From: Mycocentrospora acerina
Taxonomy: Eukaryota; Ascomycota; Dothideomycetes; Pleosporales
Reading direction: 5' to 3'
DNA length: 64,000 bases
Assembly (NCBI GenBank): GCA_022701365.1
Contig: JAKUHH010000025.1
Span: forward strand, 1 to 64,000
Shown here: positions 34,710-44,790 of the stretch, one piece after another
Layout: each line of letters begins with the position of its first letter
Numbering within the stretch: position 1 is the stretch's first letter
The notes under the pieces: model-generated
What the model saw: the letters and a program-made list of their open reading frames with translations, nothing else
Databases searched by the model: none
Told to the model about the DNA's origin: nothing
Position numbers and translations under genes: made by a program

Positions 34710-35423
34710 TCATATTTTGCCAATTGCCAGGTTTGAAAGCATCTCCCGACCAGTCACAAAGGTAGTCCTCCAGAGTGTCGGAAAGTCCATGGTGCTTGAG
34801 AAGGCTGAAATTGTAAGTCCAAGAATGACATCTGGTTGAGGCCCGCTAGTTTTGAGAAATTACTTACTATCGGCGTACCCAAACAGTAGCATCGGCGGAA
34901 TCCACCCCCTAGCGTACTCCAGGGCAAAACACCCACTCTCCATCTTATACTGCTTTACATCGCCCCTCCGCAAGTGATGTACACTCCCCTGCGGATACAC
35001 TTCCGGTTCGTATATGCCCTTTCCAGGGGCGTAAGCTAGTTGCTCACCTTTTAAAATATGGAAATAATCATCTGCTGTGTGCCGGCCAGTGTGACCTTCA
35101 GTTCCAATGGCGGTCCCGAAGATGATCAAATATTCGGTTATGGAGGCGTGGATGATGTACATTGCGCCCATCGCACCGCCAGCATTGTTAAAGATCCATT
35201 CCTCGTCCAAGTTCACGTGGTGTGGATGTTTGTCCGCAAGTTCCGAAACAATCTGTTCGACAACAGATTTGGTGTCATTACCATGATCTGCAATGGCTCT
35301 GAGTGATATCTGATGAAGTTGGGAAGGTGTGAAGATATAAAAGCTTTCAAGATGTGATTCCAGAAAATACATCAGACAAGAAATCCCAGCTATGAGGGCA
35401 CCGAAGAACGTGAGAATGCGCAT
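34710..35423 (-). CDS. ERG2: C-8 sterol isomerase (Erg2 / sigma-1-receptor family)
   Basis: The 216-aa product is the ER-membrane enzyme that shifts the sterol double bond from C8 to C7 in ergosterol biosynthesis. Exons on the minus strand are 34868-35423 and 34710-34804, with a 63-bp intron joining GYAD to TFSSTMDFPTLWRT. The length matches fungal Erg2 (about 215-220 aa). One N-terminal membrane segment (ILTFFGALIAGISCLMYFLE) is followed by the conserved core: DEEWIFNNAGGAMGAMYIIH, TEYLIIFGTAIGTEGHTGRH, then the HILKGEQLAYAPG segment, then SVHHLRRGDVKQYKM and the C-terminal GWIPPMLLFGYAD. All conserved acidic and His residues of the core appear present. Whether this is the only Erg2 of the genome cannot be judged from the window. 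Confidence 0.93.
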
Positions 35424-36661
35424 GATGCAAGGACTGGAGAAGCAATCTTATTATTTTAGGGTGATAGATTAAAGAGATCTAAAATCCAAAAGAAATAGAG
35501 ACGTGAAGTGAGTGGACAATAACAAGGTGTCGATGTCTAAGGTCAGGGTTCGCACATTCGCACCCCGAAAAGGGGCCTCAAGGAACTGCCGAAAGTCCGA
35601 GATCTACCTGTCCGTGCACTCAACGTCTAGAAAAAAACAAAACTATTTAATCTAAAAACACGACTGTAGAGCGTCATGAAAAAAGATTATTATTTTAAGG
35701 CTCTTTAGCAGAGGAATTGCTCAACATAAGTCATATTCGAAGTCTACTCAGGTTTACTCGGAAGATGAACATTGTAACAGCGACAACCCATGTGTTCCGT
35801 TAACTAGTTGTTTGCCCATTCAATTTAACTCCTCAATACACTACTTTTAATCCTGCGTTGATATTCAGGCTTCACTATTTGCTTCGCATTGCAACAACAG
35901 GGTAGATCAAATCCGCACAACCTATTCCGCAATCCAATCTTCTGTCACTGGGAAGAGCACACATCAACCAAGTTGTCTTGAAAATTCGGCATCGCTAAAG
36001 AACAAGCGATATCTGCCAGATCTGCCACCAAATACATCCGAGGGATGTTTCAAGGCTTGCAAGATTCTAATAACTAACTTTATGCTTACCTATTCATCAT
36101 CTTGCTCTTTTCTTTAGTAACTTTACTTCAAGGAATTTTAAACCAAACCTGAGCAGGAGACTTGAAGGAAAAACGTCGATTAGAAAAAATGCCCGAAAAC
36201 TTGGCTGAGATTAGTTGGATTGTCGGCGAGGAAGAGTCAAATTCTAAGCGACTTTGCGCCTAGTAATTTTTGAGGTTTGACTCAAGCTCTAGTGTCTTAA
36301 CTGAAAGATTAGTTTCGCAATCAACTGGCTCATTGATCTTGTAGAGATTATTCGAGAAGCACCAACAAGATAGACTTAATTAGCTGTTGCCAAAGGATGA
36401 CAGATCAAGTATGCAATTCAAGGCTGTAGCTTCTTTTGGTGCCTGTAGCCACAACCTGAGAATTCATGTTAGTTTACTTTCGATTTCGCATCGTTGAAGG
36501 CGAACTACTTTGGCTGGAGGTTGGGAAAATATTCCCTTTGGCTCTAGATCCCGACAGTTCCCAAGTGGCGACAATACGATGGACAAAATAAGTCTGTTCA
36601 CGAATCGTCTATGCAATGTAAGTCTGCCATTAAAAGTTCAGATTCTCCTCGCTGAAACTAT
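35424..36661. other. intergenic, mostly AT-rich
   Basis: No gene is seen. It contains a small GC-rich stem-loop-like string (ccccgaaaagggg) near 35563, in the region upstream of the Erg2 start. Otherwise it is unremarkable. Confidence 0.4.
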
Positions 36662-37756
36662 CTAGTGTTTAGACTGCGCGAATTGAAACTGAGAAGAGGA
36701 TACAGACACCCTCCTAGGTTCCTTGCCTCCATTTGAAGAACAATAATCTTCCATTTTCTCGCTCACACTAGCTCTTGTAGGGAAATCCTCTCTTTCAATG
36801 ATGACTTCCGTTGTTCTTATTAAACCCTGGCCTTGCATATTCATAAGGCCCATGTTATTCCCATATGCAAAGGATGTGGTTTTCGGGACAATACCGTCTT
36901 TGATTTGTGTTGTAACGAAAGTGGTGGTGTGCAGGTTTTGCAGAGTATTTCCGAAACTTGTCGTCGCATAACTCTCGGAGTTATGACTAGAATTCTGCGT
37001 TACTTCCAGAAGTTTGTTGAGGATATTGAATTCAAGTTTGAGCTTGATACTGTAAACCGCTGGCTTGAGGCTGGTCTGTATCTCGTATAGACCAGCATAC
37101 TGAAGACAAGCAAGGATCAGATCGAGCAGAATGAGGGTAGCGCTGATGTATATGAGGTGTGTCATGACCTTCTTTCGATTCTTGCCACGTACTTCGTAAA
37201 CGGGACCGAGTATCTTTGTTGAATAATAGATGTATAGCGAAGAGATGAAAACTTCTTGGAGGGCGAAGACAGTGAGTTGGACAGATTCGTAGATTTCGTA
37301 AGGTCGAACAAATGGAGCTGGATTGGAGGAGTTGACGCCGTACACTAACACTGCCACTGGAATATGGCACACGAAGACGTTGGTGATGATGAGGACAAGG
37401 ACCCATCGCACTTTGCTGTGGTCGTAGAGTACTAGGTGGAGTCGAGAGTACAAGACGACAGACTGACCAGTGACCATGCATATCCAACCGATTATAATCA
37501 GCGTGGACGAGATCTGTGCCGCGGATATGATCTCGAAGAACTTAAGAATATACCCAACACCGTTTAGCGCTATCCCCCAAGTCGCGACGACCAAACTCCA
37601 GAAGTAAAGTCCTCGCCATCTCTTGAAGGTGAGAAATATGAGCAGGGTGAGTTCGATAACGCCGTAGAATGCTATGGAGAGAAAAGCGGACATGAGCATA
37701 GCTATAGGAAACGAAGTCCGCAGTCCCGCAACCATACCATTATTTTGCGTGACCAT
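36662..37756 (-). CDS. 7-TM integral membrane protein (DUF7703-like)
   Basis: The uninterrupted product has 364 aa from the chosen Met (start 37756). The frame stays open up to 37972, but the extra 72 residues are low-complexity and read like leader sequence, and the Met at 37756 sits just before the first helix (FPIAMLMSAFLSIAFYGVIE). Seven hydrophobic segments follow, including LLIFLTFKRWRGLYFWSLVVA, YILKFFEIISAAQISSTLII and HLIYISATLILLDLILACLQ. The pattern of FKRWRGLYFWSL and LKFF is characteristic of a fungus-specific 7-TM family (DUF7703) of unknown function. The C-terminal tail of about 100 residues is polar and Thr/Ser-rich, probably cytosolic. A second possible start is Met80 (MVAGLRTS). 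Confidence 0.75.
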   Translation of the reverse strand: MVTQNNGMVAGLRTSFPIAMLMSAFLSIAFYGVIELTLLIFLTFKRWRGLYFWSLVVATWGIALNGVGYILKFFEIISAAQISSTLIIIGWICMVTGQSVVLYSRLHLVLYDHSKVRWVLVLIITNVFVCHIPVAVLVYGVNSSNPAPFVRPYEIYESVQLTVFALQEVFISSLYIYYSTKILGPVYEVRGKNRKKVMTHLIYISATLILLDLILACLQYAGLYEIQTSLKPAVYSIKLKLEFNILNKLLEVTQNSSHNSESYATTSFGNTLQNLHTTTFVTTQIKDGIVPKTTSFAYGNNMGLMNMQGQGLIRTTEVIIEREDFPTRASVSEKMEDYCSSNGGKEPRRVSVSSSQFQFAQSKH

Positions 37757-38856
37757 GACGACGTTGTTATTGGCTTGGTCTGCTATCTGTGAAGAAGGTG
37801 TAAGAATAGATGCTGTGCAAAGACGTAAAGCTAAAACAGATCTCAAAGTATTGAAATGAGCTGTATGTTTCTCATTTCTATACGTATTTGTGATGTGGGT
37901 GTGGCTCGTTGTGCAGCCATGACGAGATTTGAATGAATAGGTGAAAAGGTCAGAATCAATCTTAAACACCAAGATTCCTTCTAGAGAAGGGGCGCAGTCA
38001 ATCGATTCATGGTGCCATCTTTTAGGTTCCTACAAATAAGTGACTCCAGGAAGATCTAGTTCACCAGCCAAGCAATACTCTCAGTATCAATTAATGGTTG
38101 GCATTAGCCAACGCTTGGACTGACGAGATTAATGGATGTTTCAGCACGGAGGCAGCGCTAGCGCGGGGAGGCTTCCGTGGATTATCGGGCCTACACCAGA
38201 CCTGCATATCTGTACCTCGTCAACAGCGGCCGAAGCTAGTAGCTAGTCATGACATTCATCGCCTTCTTTCTGTCTTTCTTTGTTCCACACTTACTCGACC
38301 GCCCAACGACATGTCACGAGTGTACTGTTTAATTTATGATATCAACAAGAAGAGGTAATAGGCTATCACAGTGCTCTGCTTTTAGACGAAGACGGATACA
38401 ACCTTCATCACGACATCTAACTGTATGTACAAACGTCCCACCTAATCTGGGAGTATCAAAACTGTTTCTAAACTTACATGCACGTGTTGATGGTCTAGTC
38501 TAATAGATGGGAGTTACGCCCAAACATGGTCAAAAAGAGTCAAGTAAGCCAAGATGTGGCTTGCGCCATGTGTGGGCTATACGTCACGAACATCATGGTA
38601 TTATATAACTGGATCAAGTGCTAAATGTTCACTAGTTTCTGCTAATGTAGGTACATCTTTCAGCCTCCTGTAACACGTCAAACCGAGTACTCAGTTTTGA
38701 CATGACAGATGTCGAATCGACACGATGCGTTACGTTCTCCGGCCCTATACACTTAAACGATTCTGTGTATGATACATCCCAGATCTATGCATACATTAAG
38801 GCTCTCACATCGAGGCCCTCATGTATTAGAAATACTACCTGAACTAAATCGAGAAT
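37757..38856. other. intergenic, between two minus-strand genes
   Basis: It includes the probable 5' leader of the DUF7703-like gene (37757-37972, open in frame) and the 3' side of the GH6 gene. The small open frame at 38098-38358 has no recognisable features. No RNA gene is seen. Confidence 0.4.
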
Positions 38857-39996
38857 CTAGGCCTTCTTGTAAGTCGGCTCCAGGGGCGGGTCCGCCTCCC
38901 TCACCAGCATCTGCACATATGAATCGAACCAAACACCAGCCTTTGGTGCACCCTCAAGTCCGCATGCACCATCACTCTCGCCTCCCGGCTTAATCCATAC
39001 GAGACTGTCCACTAGTGTATTGTTGGTCTTGGTGGAAGGACGCGGACCGAACCCGGTAGGTTCGACATTGCACCACTCTCCCCACTCTGCGCGAGCACCC
39101 GGCTTAGCGACACGGCCTTGATCAATAATGAAGCGCGTAGGTAGATCCTTAGCGGCAAGGAATGGTGCAAGAGACTGGGCAAAGTGGCTCTCGTCCCAAG
39201 AGGGATTGTATTCAGTGTAGTTCTCGCGGACCTTGGCGTTGAAGGCGTTGTAGTTGGAGACGTTCGTAGCCCATCCACGGACCTTGGACTTTTTGTTCAG
39301 CTTCTTGGCTGCTGCAACGACACGAGCGAACACATTGGCTGTGAGGGGAAGATTATCAGCCCATCCTAACCAGCCGCCGTGCGCAGCGTCGATGTACAGA
39401 TGAACGTTTGGAAACTGCAACTTTGAGATCGCATATGCAATGCCTTCTTCATAAACGGGTGTAGCAGCAGCGCATCTGGGAATGCCCTGGTTCGTGACAG
39501 CATTCCCCAGGCTATCAGGCTCAATCACAATAGCGAACTCGAGGTCTGAAGCTTTGGATAGCAGTTGGGCGTACTTGTCAATGAACTCTGTTTTGTATAG
39601 CTTGAGTCCGTCCTTGGCACTTTCAAGTTCACCAGCTGACTCGCCAGCCGAGCAGTCGCGGTCGGGAAGGTTGTATAAAACGAGGCCGACCATCATGTCA
39701 TTGTTTCGACTCTTCTGATCACGCGCCTCCTTGATCGCAGTAGTAATGTTGGACAGGTGTGCGCGTGAAGTCACCCAGGTAAATGTAGAGATCTTTTCCG
39801 CAACAGTACGCGTGCGGGCGGCGTTGAGCTTGTCACCTTGCGCTTCGAAAGCCTTAATAGTTTGCTCCAGTTTCTTGCCATAGCTTCCAGGGACATGTCG
39901 ATCTTTTCCTTCCCAGGGATTGGAGGATGCTCCATTCACAAGTACACCCCACGTAAAAGCGACAGCTGCGAGGAGCAATTGAGTAAACTGCACCAT
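38857..39996 (-). CDS. secreted GH6 cellulase (Cel6-type, no CBM1)
   Basis: The 379-aa intronless product matches glycoside hydrolase family 6, inverting beta-1,4-glucanases acting on cellulose. The Met at 39996 was chosen because it starts a signal peptide (LLLAAVAFTWGVLVNGAS); the frame stays open 18 codons further up. The conserved catalytic-acid site YNLPDRDCSAGES, the EPDSLGN motif, YIDAAHGGWLGW, and the loop VWIKPGGESDG with the putative base Asp are all present. There is no cellulose-binding module or Ser/Thr linker. The C-terminal active-site loop after GGESDG is short (about 12 residues before KAGVWF), whereas cellobiohydrolase II has a long Cys-bridged loop with GGECDG there. That favours an endoglucanase-like open cleft, although this is inference. 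A TATA-like TATAAG lies at 40078-40083. Confidence 0.88.
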   Translation of the reverse strand: MVQFTQLLLAAVAFTWGVLVNGASSNPWEGKDRHVPGSYGKKLEQTIKAFEAQGDKLNAARTRTVAEKISTFTWVTSRAHLSNITTAIKEARDQKSRNNDMMVGLVLYNLPDRDCSAGESAGELESAKDGLKLYKTEFIDKYAQLLSKASDLEFAIVIEPDSLGNAVTNQGIPRCAAATPVYEEGIAYAISKLQFPNVHLYIDAAHGGWLGWADNLPLTANVFARVVAAAKKLNKKSKVRGWATNVSNYNAFNAKVRENYTEYNPSWDESHFAQSLAPFLAAKDLPTRFIIDQGRVAKPGARAEWGEWCNVEPTGFGPRPSTKTNNTLVDSLVWIKPGGESDGACGLEGAPKAGVWFDSYVQMLVREADPPLEPTYKKA

Positions 39997-42900
39997 CTTA
40001 CGTACCACGATGTACAAATTAAAATAACAAGTGGGAGACGCCGAGTACAATACACAGGTTGAGGATGTGATCAGGTTCTTATATGCATGGTAGGCATTCG
40101 AGGTAGATCAGGAACGGCAAACGAGATACATTTCTCTGTACCCAACATCTTTGGTGTACTTTGTCTTCCATCCCTTGCTGCTAGCTACATGGCCAACTTT
40201 CGCACCGACGGTCCGCAAAAGGCATTGCCCATATCTCCCAAGATCTTTGTAGCAGGCTTGCCAATGTTGTAGATGCTGTTCAATAACATAGCTGATCAAG
40301 TCGGTAATGCTATTGGTGCGTAAGTTCGAAAAAGGGATAGGTTGCCAAGAGGCGCAATTGCCGGCACGATATAGCCAATGAGCAGCAATATAAACACTTG
40401 GATTCTCATCTATCTTCTGGCATCTACATCAGGATAATATGCTAGTCGCGTGGTTTTGCAATGGTGGCTAATTTGTATCATGCCGTTCATTGGAGGATCT
40501 CATGGATCTGGTGTTGGAGAAAGGGATCCCTGGGATCCTACTATCCTGCGCAATGCTTCTTCGTTTGCATCTACTTTGAGTGTTTCGCGCATGCGGACTC
40601 CATCTCCTTTGGGTGGATATTCGCCGCAAGGTCATACAGTTTACGCTTTATTATGATGTGATACGAAATGTATACCAAACAGGCTTGTATTGAGCAGCAG
40701 AAGGAATAAAGGCTACTCTATTCACCAAATTAAAGTAGTCTTGGTTTTCGAATCGTTGTGCGTTTTGTTTTGCACAATATTGGTACTGGCCTAATTTTGG
40801 AGCAAGATCGGAAGCTCAGCCGGAGTTGCCGTTGAACGTTTCATTTACACTCTGGGTGCTCGCATCCAGGGTGTGTGCAAGGCTGACAAACCTGCATCCA
40901 TATGCTATGTCGCCTCAACATGATTCGACAATATGAGATTGGCTAATTTTCAGTCCAGGGACTGCTACAAAACTCCTACCCCAATACAAGTCTTTGTTGA
41001 TCGCGTTTGGCGGCATTTCGGCGCGACTCAGTTATTCGGACGAATCTTTAGTGTCTGGGCTTTAGTCGTACCATTGTTGACGAAACCTGTCTCATAACTT
41101 TATCTATGCAACACTCATAGGATGAGTGTCGCAAGTATTTGATAGGGAACAAGGCTGTGTAAAGCAGAGCCTCAGGTAGCTTTTACATTTGTCGCCATGG
41201 TTGTGAGGGTATGAAGTAGAGTACACTGATTGGCGGCGAGAACTTCGAGATGAGACGACGCGATTTTGTGCTAATTCGACGCCTTGTGGTACCTCAGTAC
41301 AGCCTTCCAGCGCTCTTGAAGTTAAGGTTCCCTCAACCCCAATTTTCATCCCTTGTAGTGCGTCCTATAGCATGTTTATGCAGCCCCAAATCTTGTGGCT
41401 CTCTCACTCGGAGCCGCACACTATCATGATCATGATTAAAATTGCAATTAGAGCAAATTAGAGGAAACTACAGTCTCTTAGCAAAAACTGTCTTTCCAGA
41501 CCTTATTGCATATTGAATTCGCTCGTACCTCAATTCAAGACGCCTTGTCTGAATAGCAACGCCATGCACGACTTGTGAATGTCGGTTCCCGAAATTTCTG
41601 CCGCGTCCATACACGTGAACATTGCCGACAACTCTAAGACACACATTCCATGTTACCAGTCTCCAAATGGTCGGTAGAGTGGATGTTTTCAAATGCGAAA
41701 GTTAAGTGTGAGGTTTTTTATATACAATACTCTAGTATCAAATTTTACCTGGAACCGTTCGTGACCCAGCCGTCATCAGCCGCGTAGGTTTATACTTAAT
41801 CAGAGCCTCGGGTTCAGAGTTTCTAGTCAGTCCTTGTTGTGTCGTGAAGAAACATTAAATTTCACAAATTGGGACCTTTTTTTCTCGAAGCCTTGCGGGT
41901 TAGATGTGGCGCGCTGCGGCAACATGATACCATGCTGCGCAATGATGAGAAAGCTATCAACTTTGGATTGGAAAAAAGAAGCAGCCAACGATGCCTCTAT
42001 AAGCAACCTCGAACGCTGTTTGTAGGCCCGCTTCATGGTTCAAGAGTCAGCTCTCTAACTTGATATGGACTTGAGTGTCCGATGTTATGATCGGATGGCG
42101 TTCTGCGATTACAGAAGTTTCGTACCAAAAGTATCGTATGCAGTAGTTCTTCTATGCGCAGACCAAAAAATCTCACTTACCTAGTCATGCCCCATCCTTC
42201 CTTGCACTTCCACGGCATGTATCTAACGGGCTCACTCCATTCATGCCGCCTCCGTCTATACCAGCAGCGGCAAGACTTGGCCGACGTCAAACTGCATTGT
42301 GCCAGACATGAAGATGCTTACACAAGCTATATATCCGTGTAAATATGTGCGATTTTGTCAGCTTCTTGGTCTCGCAGGGAAGGTAAGGGAGAAGTTGTAC
42401 CCCCAGCCTTACGTAGCATGACCGTCTGGGACGCTTGGTGAGTCCAGGTCAGAGCTAATGTGACCAGAGGTTGCATGCTTATATATTTCGAATATCCATG
42501 AGTGACAAACTTGAACTCCTCATTCTGTTCATTCTCTACAACATCGGATATTTCACAACGAGTGCAGCTGTTAATCAGAATGGAAGACAAGTCGACCAAG
42601 AGAAGGCAATCAAACTCACAAGTAACGACCTGAGAACCTCTTAAATCTACAATCCCTAGCTTTGATATTGCCAATCTATCAGTGAGCAAGTAGATGATGA
42701 ATATAGAGTTGAGAAACCGAGGTGAGCTTCAGTAGATGTTGTGCTCGACAATAATGTTAACCTACTCCAGGTAGGTAAGGCACGACAGTACATTGTCCTT
42801 TCAGCATCCAAGTACTTAGCTATAGAGCCATCCGGTGCGCAAGACCATCATCCTCAACAGTTCTAAGGTATAAGAGAATAACGATCGGCGCGGTTACTAG

Positions 42901-43500
42901 GTAATTTTGGAGGTTTTGAAGCACAAATATGCCAAGTCAATTAAAAAAAGTTTCTCTTTAGTGACCAATGTCTCCAAGTCTACATTTACCACGAGCATGA
43001 AAACGAATACGAGAGAGAAGTATACTAAAAAAATACAAATACAGAATTTGTAATTTTCAAGCCCTCACGTTTCAGACTTGTCGCATAAGCAAGAGTACGA
43101 GAGTAAACGTGATAACAGCATGGAAAATACGCGATAGAGGACTCAACTTTCAATCCTCCGGACAGGATATATCACCTTAATTCATGCTTCATATCATATG
43201 GTAATGCTTGTATGGTGTTGAGTAGTTTCTCAGTAATGACGAATCCGTGCTAACGTTATGAGTTGATGTAAAAACATCTTCTGCAGCTACGAAACGACCA
43301 CTAACTTTATGGTTTCCCTATGCTTTTCGCAAACTCATCTACGTATCAGTCTTTCCCATTTTCCACATCTCCACCTCTCGCTGCCACTACCTAGAGTATA
43401 TCCATTAGTTTCTGATAGATAGTTCATATCTAGTCTACAAACTTTCCCAATGGATTCTTCGAGATAAACCCAGTTGATTTATCACAGTTGGGTCTAGTCC
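39997..43500. other. intergenic tract before compartment change
   Basis: About 3.5 kb without a supported gene. A TATA-like element (reverse of cttata, 40078-40083) serves the GH6 gene. Short open frames around 40087-40660 and 41834-42342 encode nothing recognisable. They may be remains of a degraded gene, but no domain could be identified. Confidence 0.4.
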
Positions 43501-43895
43501 CTGTCACTGTTTAAAAAGAAGAGTTTGATCTTTCTAATTGCCTAGGAAGCTACACACTAAAGATTGCTTCATAGACGTTGCGAATCAGAAAAGAAATCCA
43601 GAATGTCTCCGCACAACTCGCTCCCTTTACAGAAAACATGGACAAATCCCTAGGTATTTGGATTCTCTTCACAGAAGGCCTATGTTGCGCATCCTCATCG
43701 CCTCCTCCTCCTCCCCCTTCCTTCCTCTAGCACACCCACAATGACACACGCCAAGCCCACTCGTTTTTCCATCTCTCATCTCTCAACTTCCCAACCATCT
43801 CCACCCCTCCACTTTTTCCCTCATCACCCTCCCATCACGGCACAGTACACGCCTTCCCAACCCACCAGCCCGGCACCGAACTCTCCCGATCCTCC

Positions 43896-43950
43896 ACACA
43901 TATATGCATACGCACACACACACGCACACGTACACACACATATACATATT
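43896..43950. repeat. CA-rich microsatellite
   Basis: Alternating cacaca runs interrupted by tatatgcata, cgcaca and gtacaca units. An imperfect dinucleotide tract. Confidence 0.8.
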
Positions 43951-44642
43951 TCGGAACTCTCATACTCTTCTGAGCTAGTTGGTCCTTGAAAAATCCCCGA
44001 ATATTTCGGGTTAGGCTCGGTTAGATTTGCGTATGTACTATTCAACACAAGGGGGGGGGGGCGAGAAAGCAAGAGTTATATCATGAACAACTATGGCGAG
44101 ACGCAATAACATATACCATATCTGTCGGCCAACAATATAAATTTTCTAGCTACAACAGCACGAAAGTCAGCCTTTTTATAGCTCACAATATCTATTTGAT
44201 GTACAATGTGTCAGACTGTGGCCAAGTGCTCGAGTCAGAAAACCTTTGTTATCGTACCTCAACCTTGCCATTCAGTCACTTTTCATTATTCCAGTCACGT
44301 TTCAAAAATATCAAAAGGGGAGTAGGTATATCATTTTTATTATAACAAATGAATACTACAAATCCATGTACATATTCAATTCCCCCACAATGACAAAAAG
44401 GGAAATACAGAGTGATTGATACAAGAGGTAATTGTAGGCCGAAGCCGAGTAGTAATTATAACAGTATACTATCCACTAATATGTCCACAAGACAAGCTAC
44501 AGCTCCATTCCAGTCGACTGTATTCCAGGCGCAGTGACATGCTTCATCTCATACTACCAAACAACCCATGATTGCACGACAATGCATGCCAGGAGTCGTC
44601 TGATCATGCAGGTCCAACCAACAACAAAAAAGAAAAGATGCA

Positions 44643-44666
44643 GTGCGGTGCGGTGCGGTGCGGTGC
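44643..44666. repeat. GTGCG pentanucleotide tandem array
   Basis: Nearly five perfect copies of gtgcg in a row, just downstream of the sensor-like gene's stop codon at 44791-44793. Confidence 0.85.
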
Positions 44667-44790
44667 AATGTGCGGTAATGTCTTCCAAGAACGCCATTTG
44701 GATATAACGACCAAAGATTCAAGTCCGATTCAGAGAGATAGGAAAGATGTACAAAAAGTGAAGGTAAGGTGACATCAGTAGTAGATGCGT

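Larger units (their letters stand above)
43501..44790. other. intergenic with simple repeats, downstream of sensor-like gene
   Basis: It contains a CA-rich microsatellite (43896-43950), an 11-base G run (44051-44061) and a GTGCG pentanucleotide array (44643-44666). No gene is supported. Right of here base composition and gene density rise. Confidence 0.5.

Noticed and set aside
40087..40670. Short open frames with hydrophobic stretches that might be a degraded transporter
   Set aside because: No MFS or other motif could be identified in any frame; not supportable.
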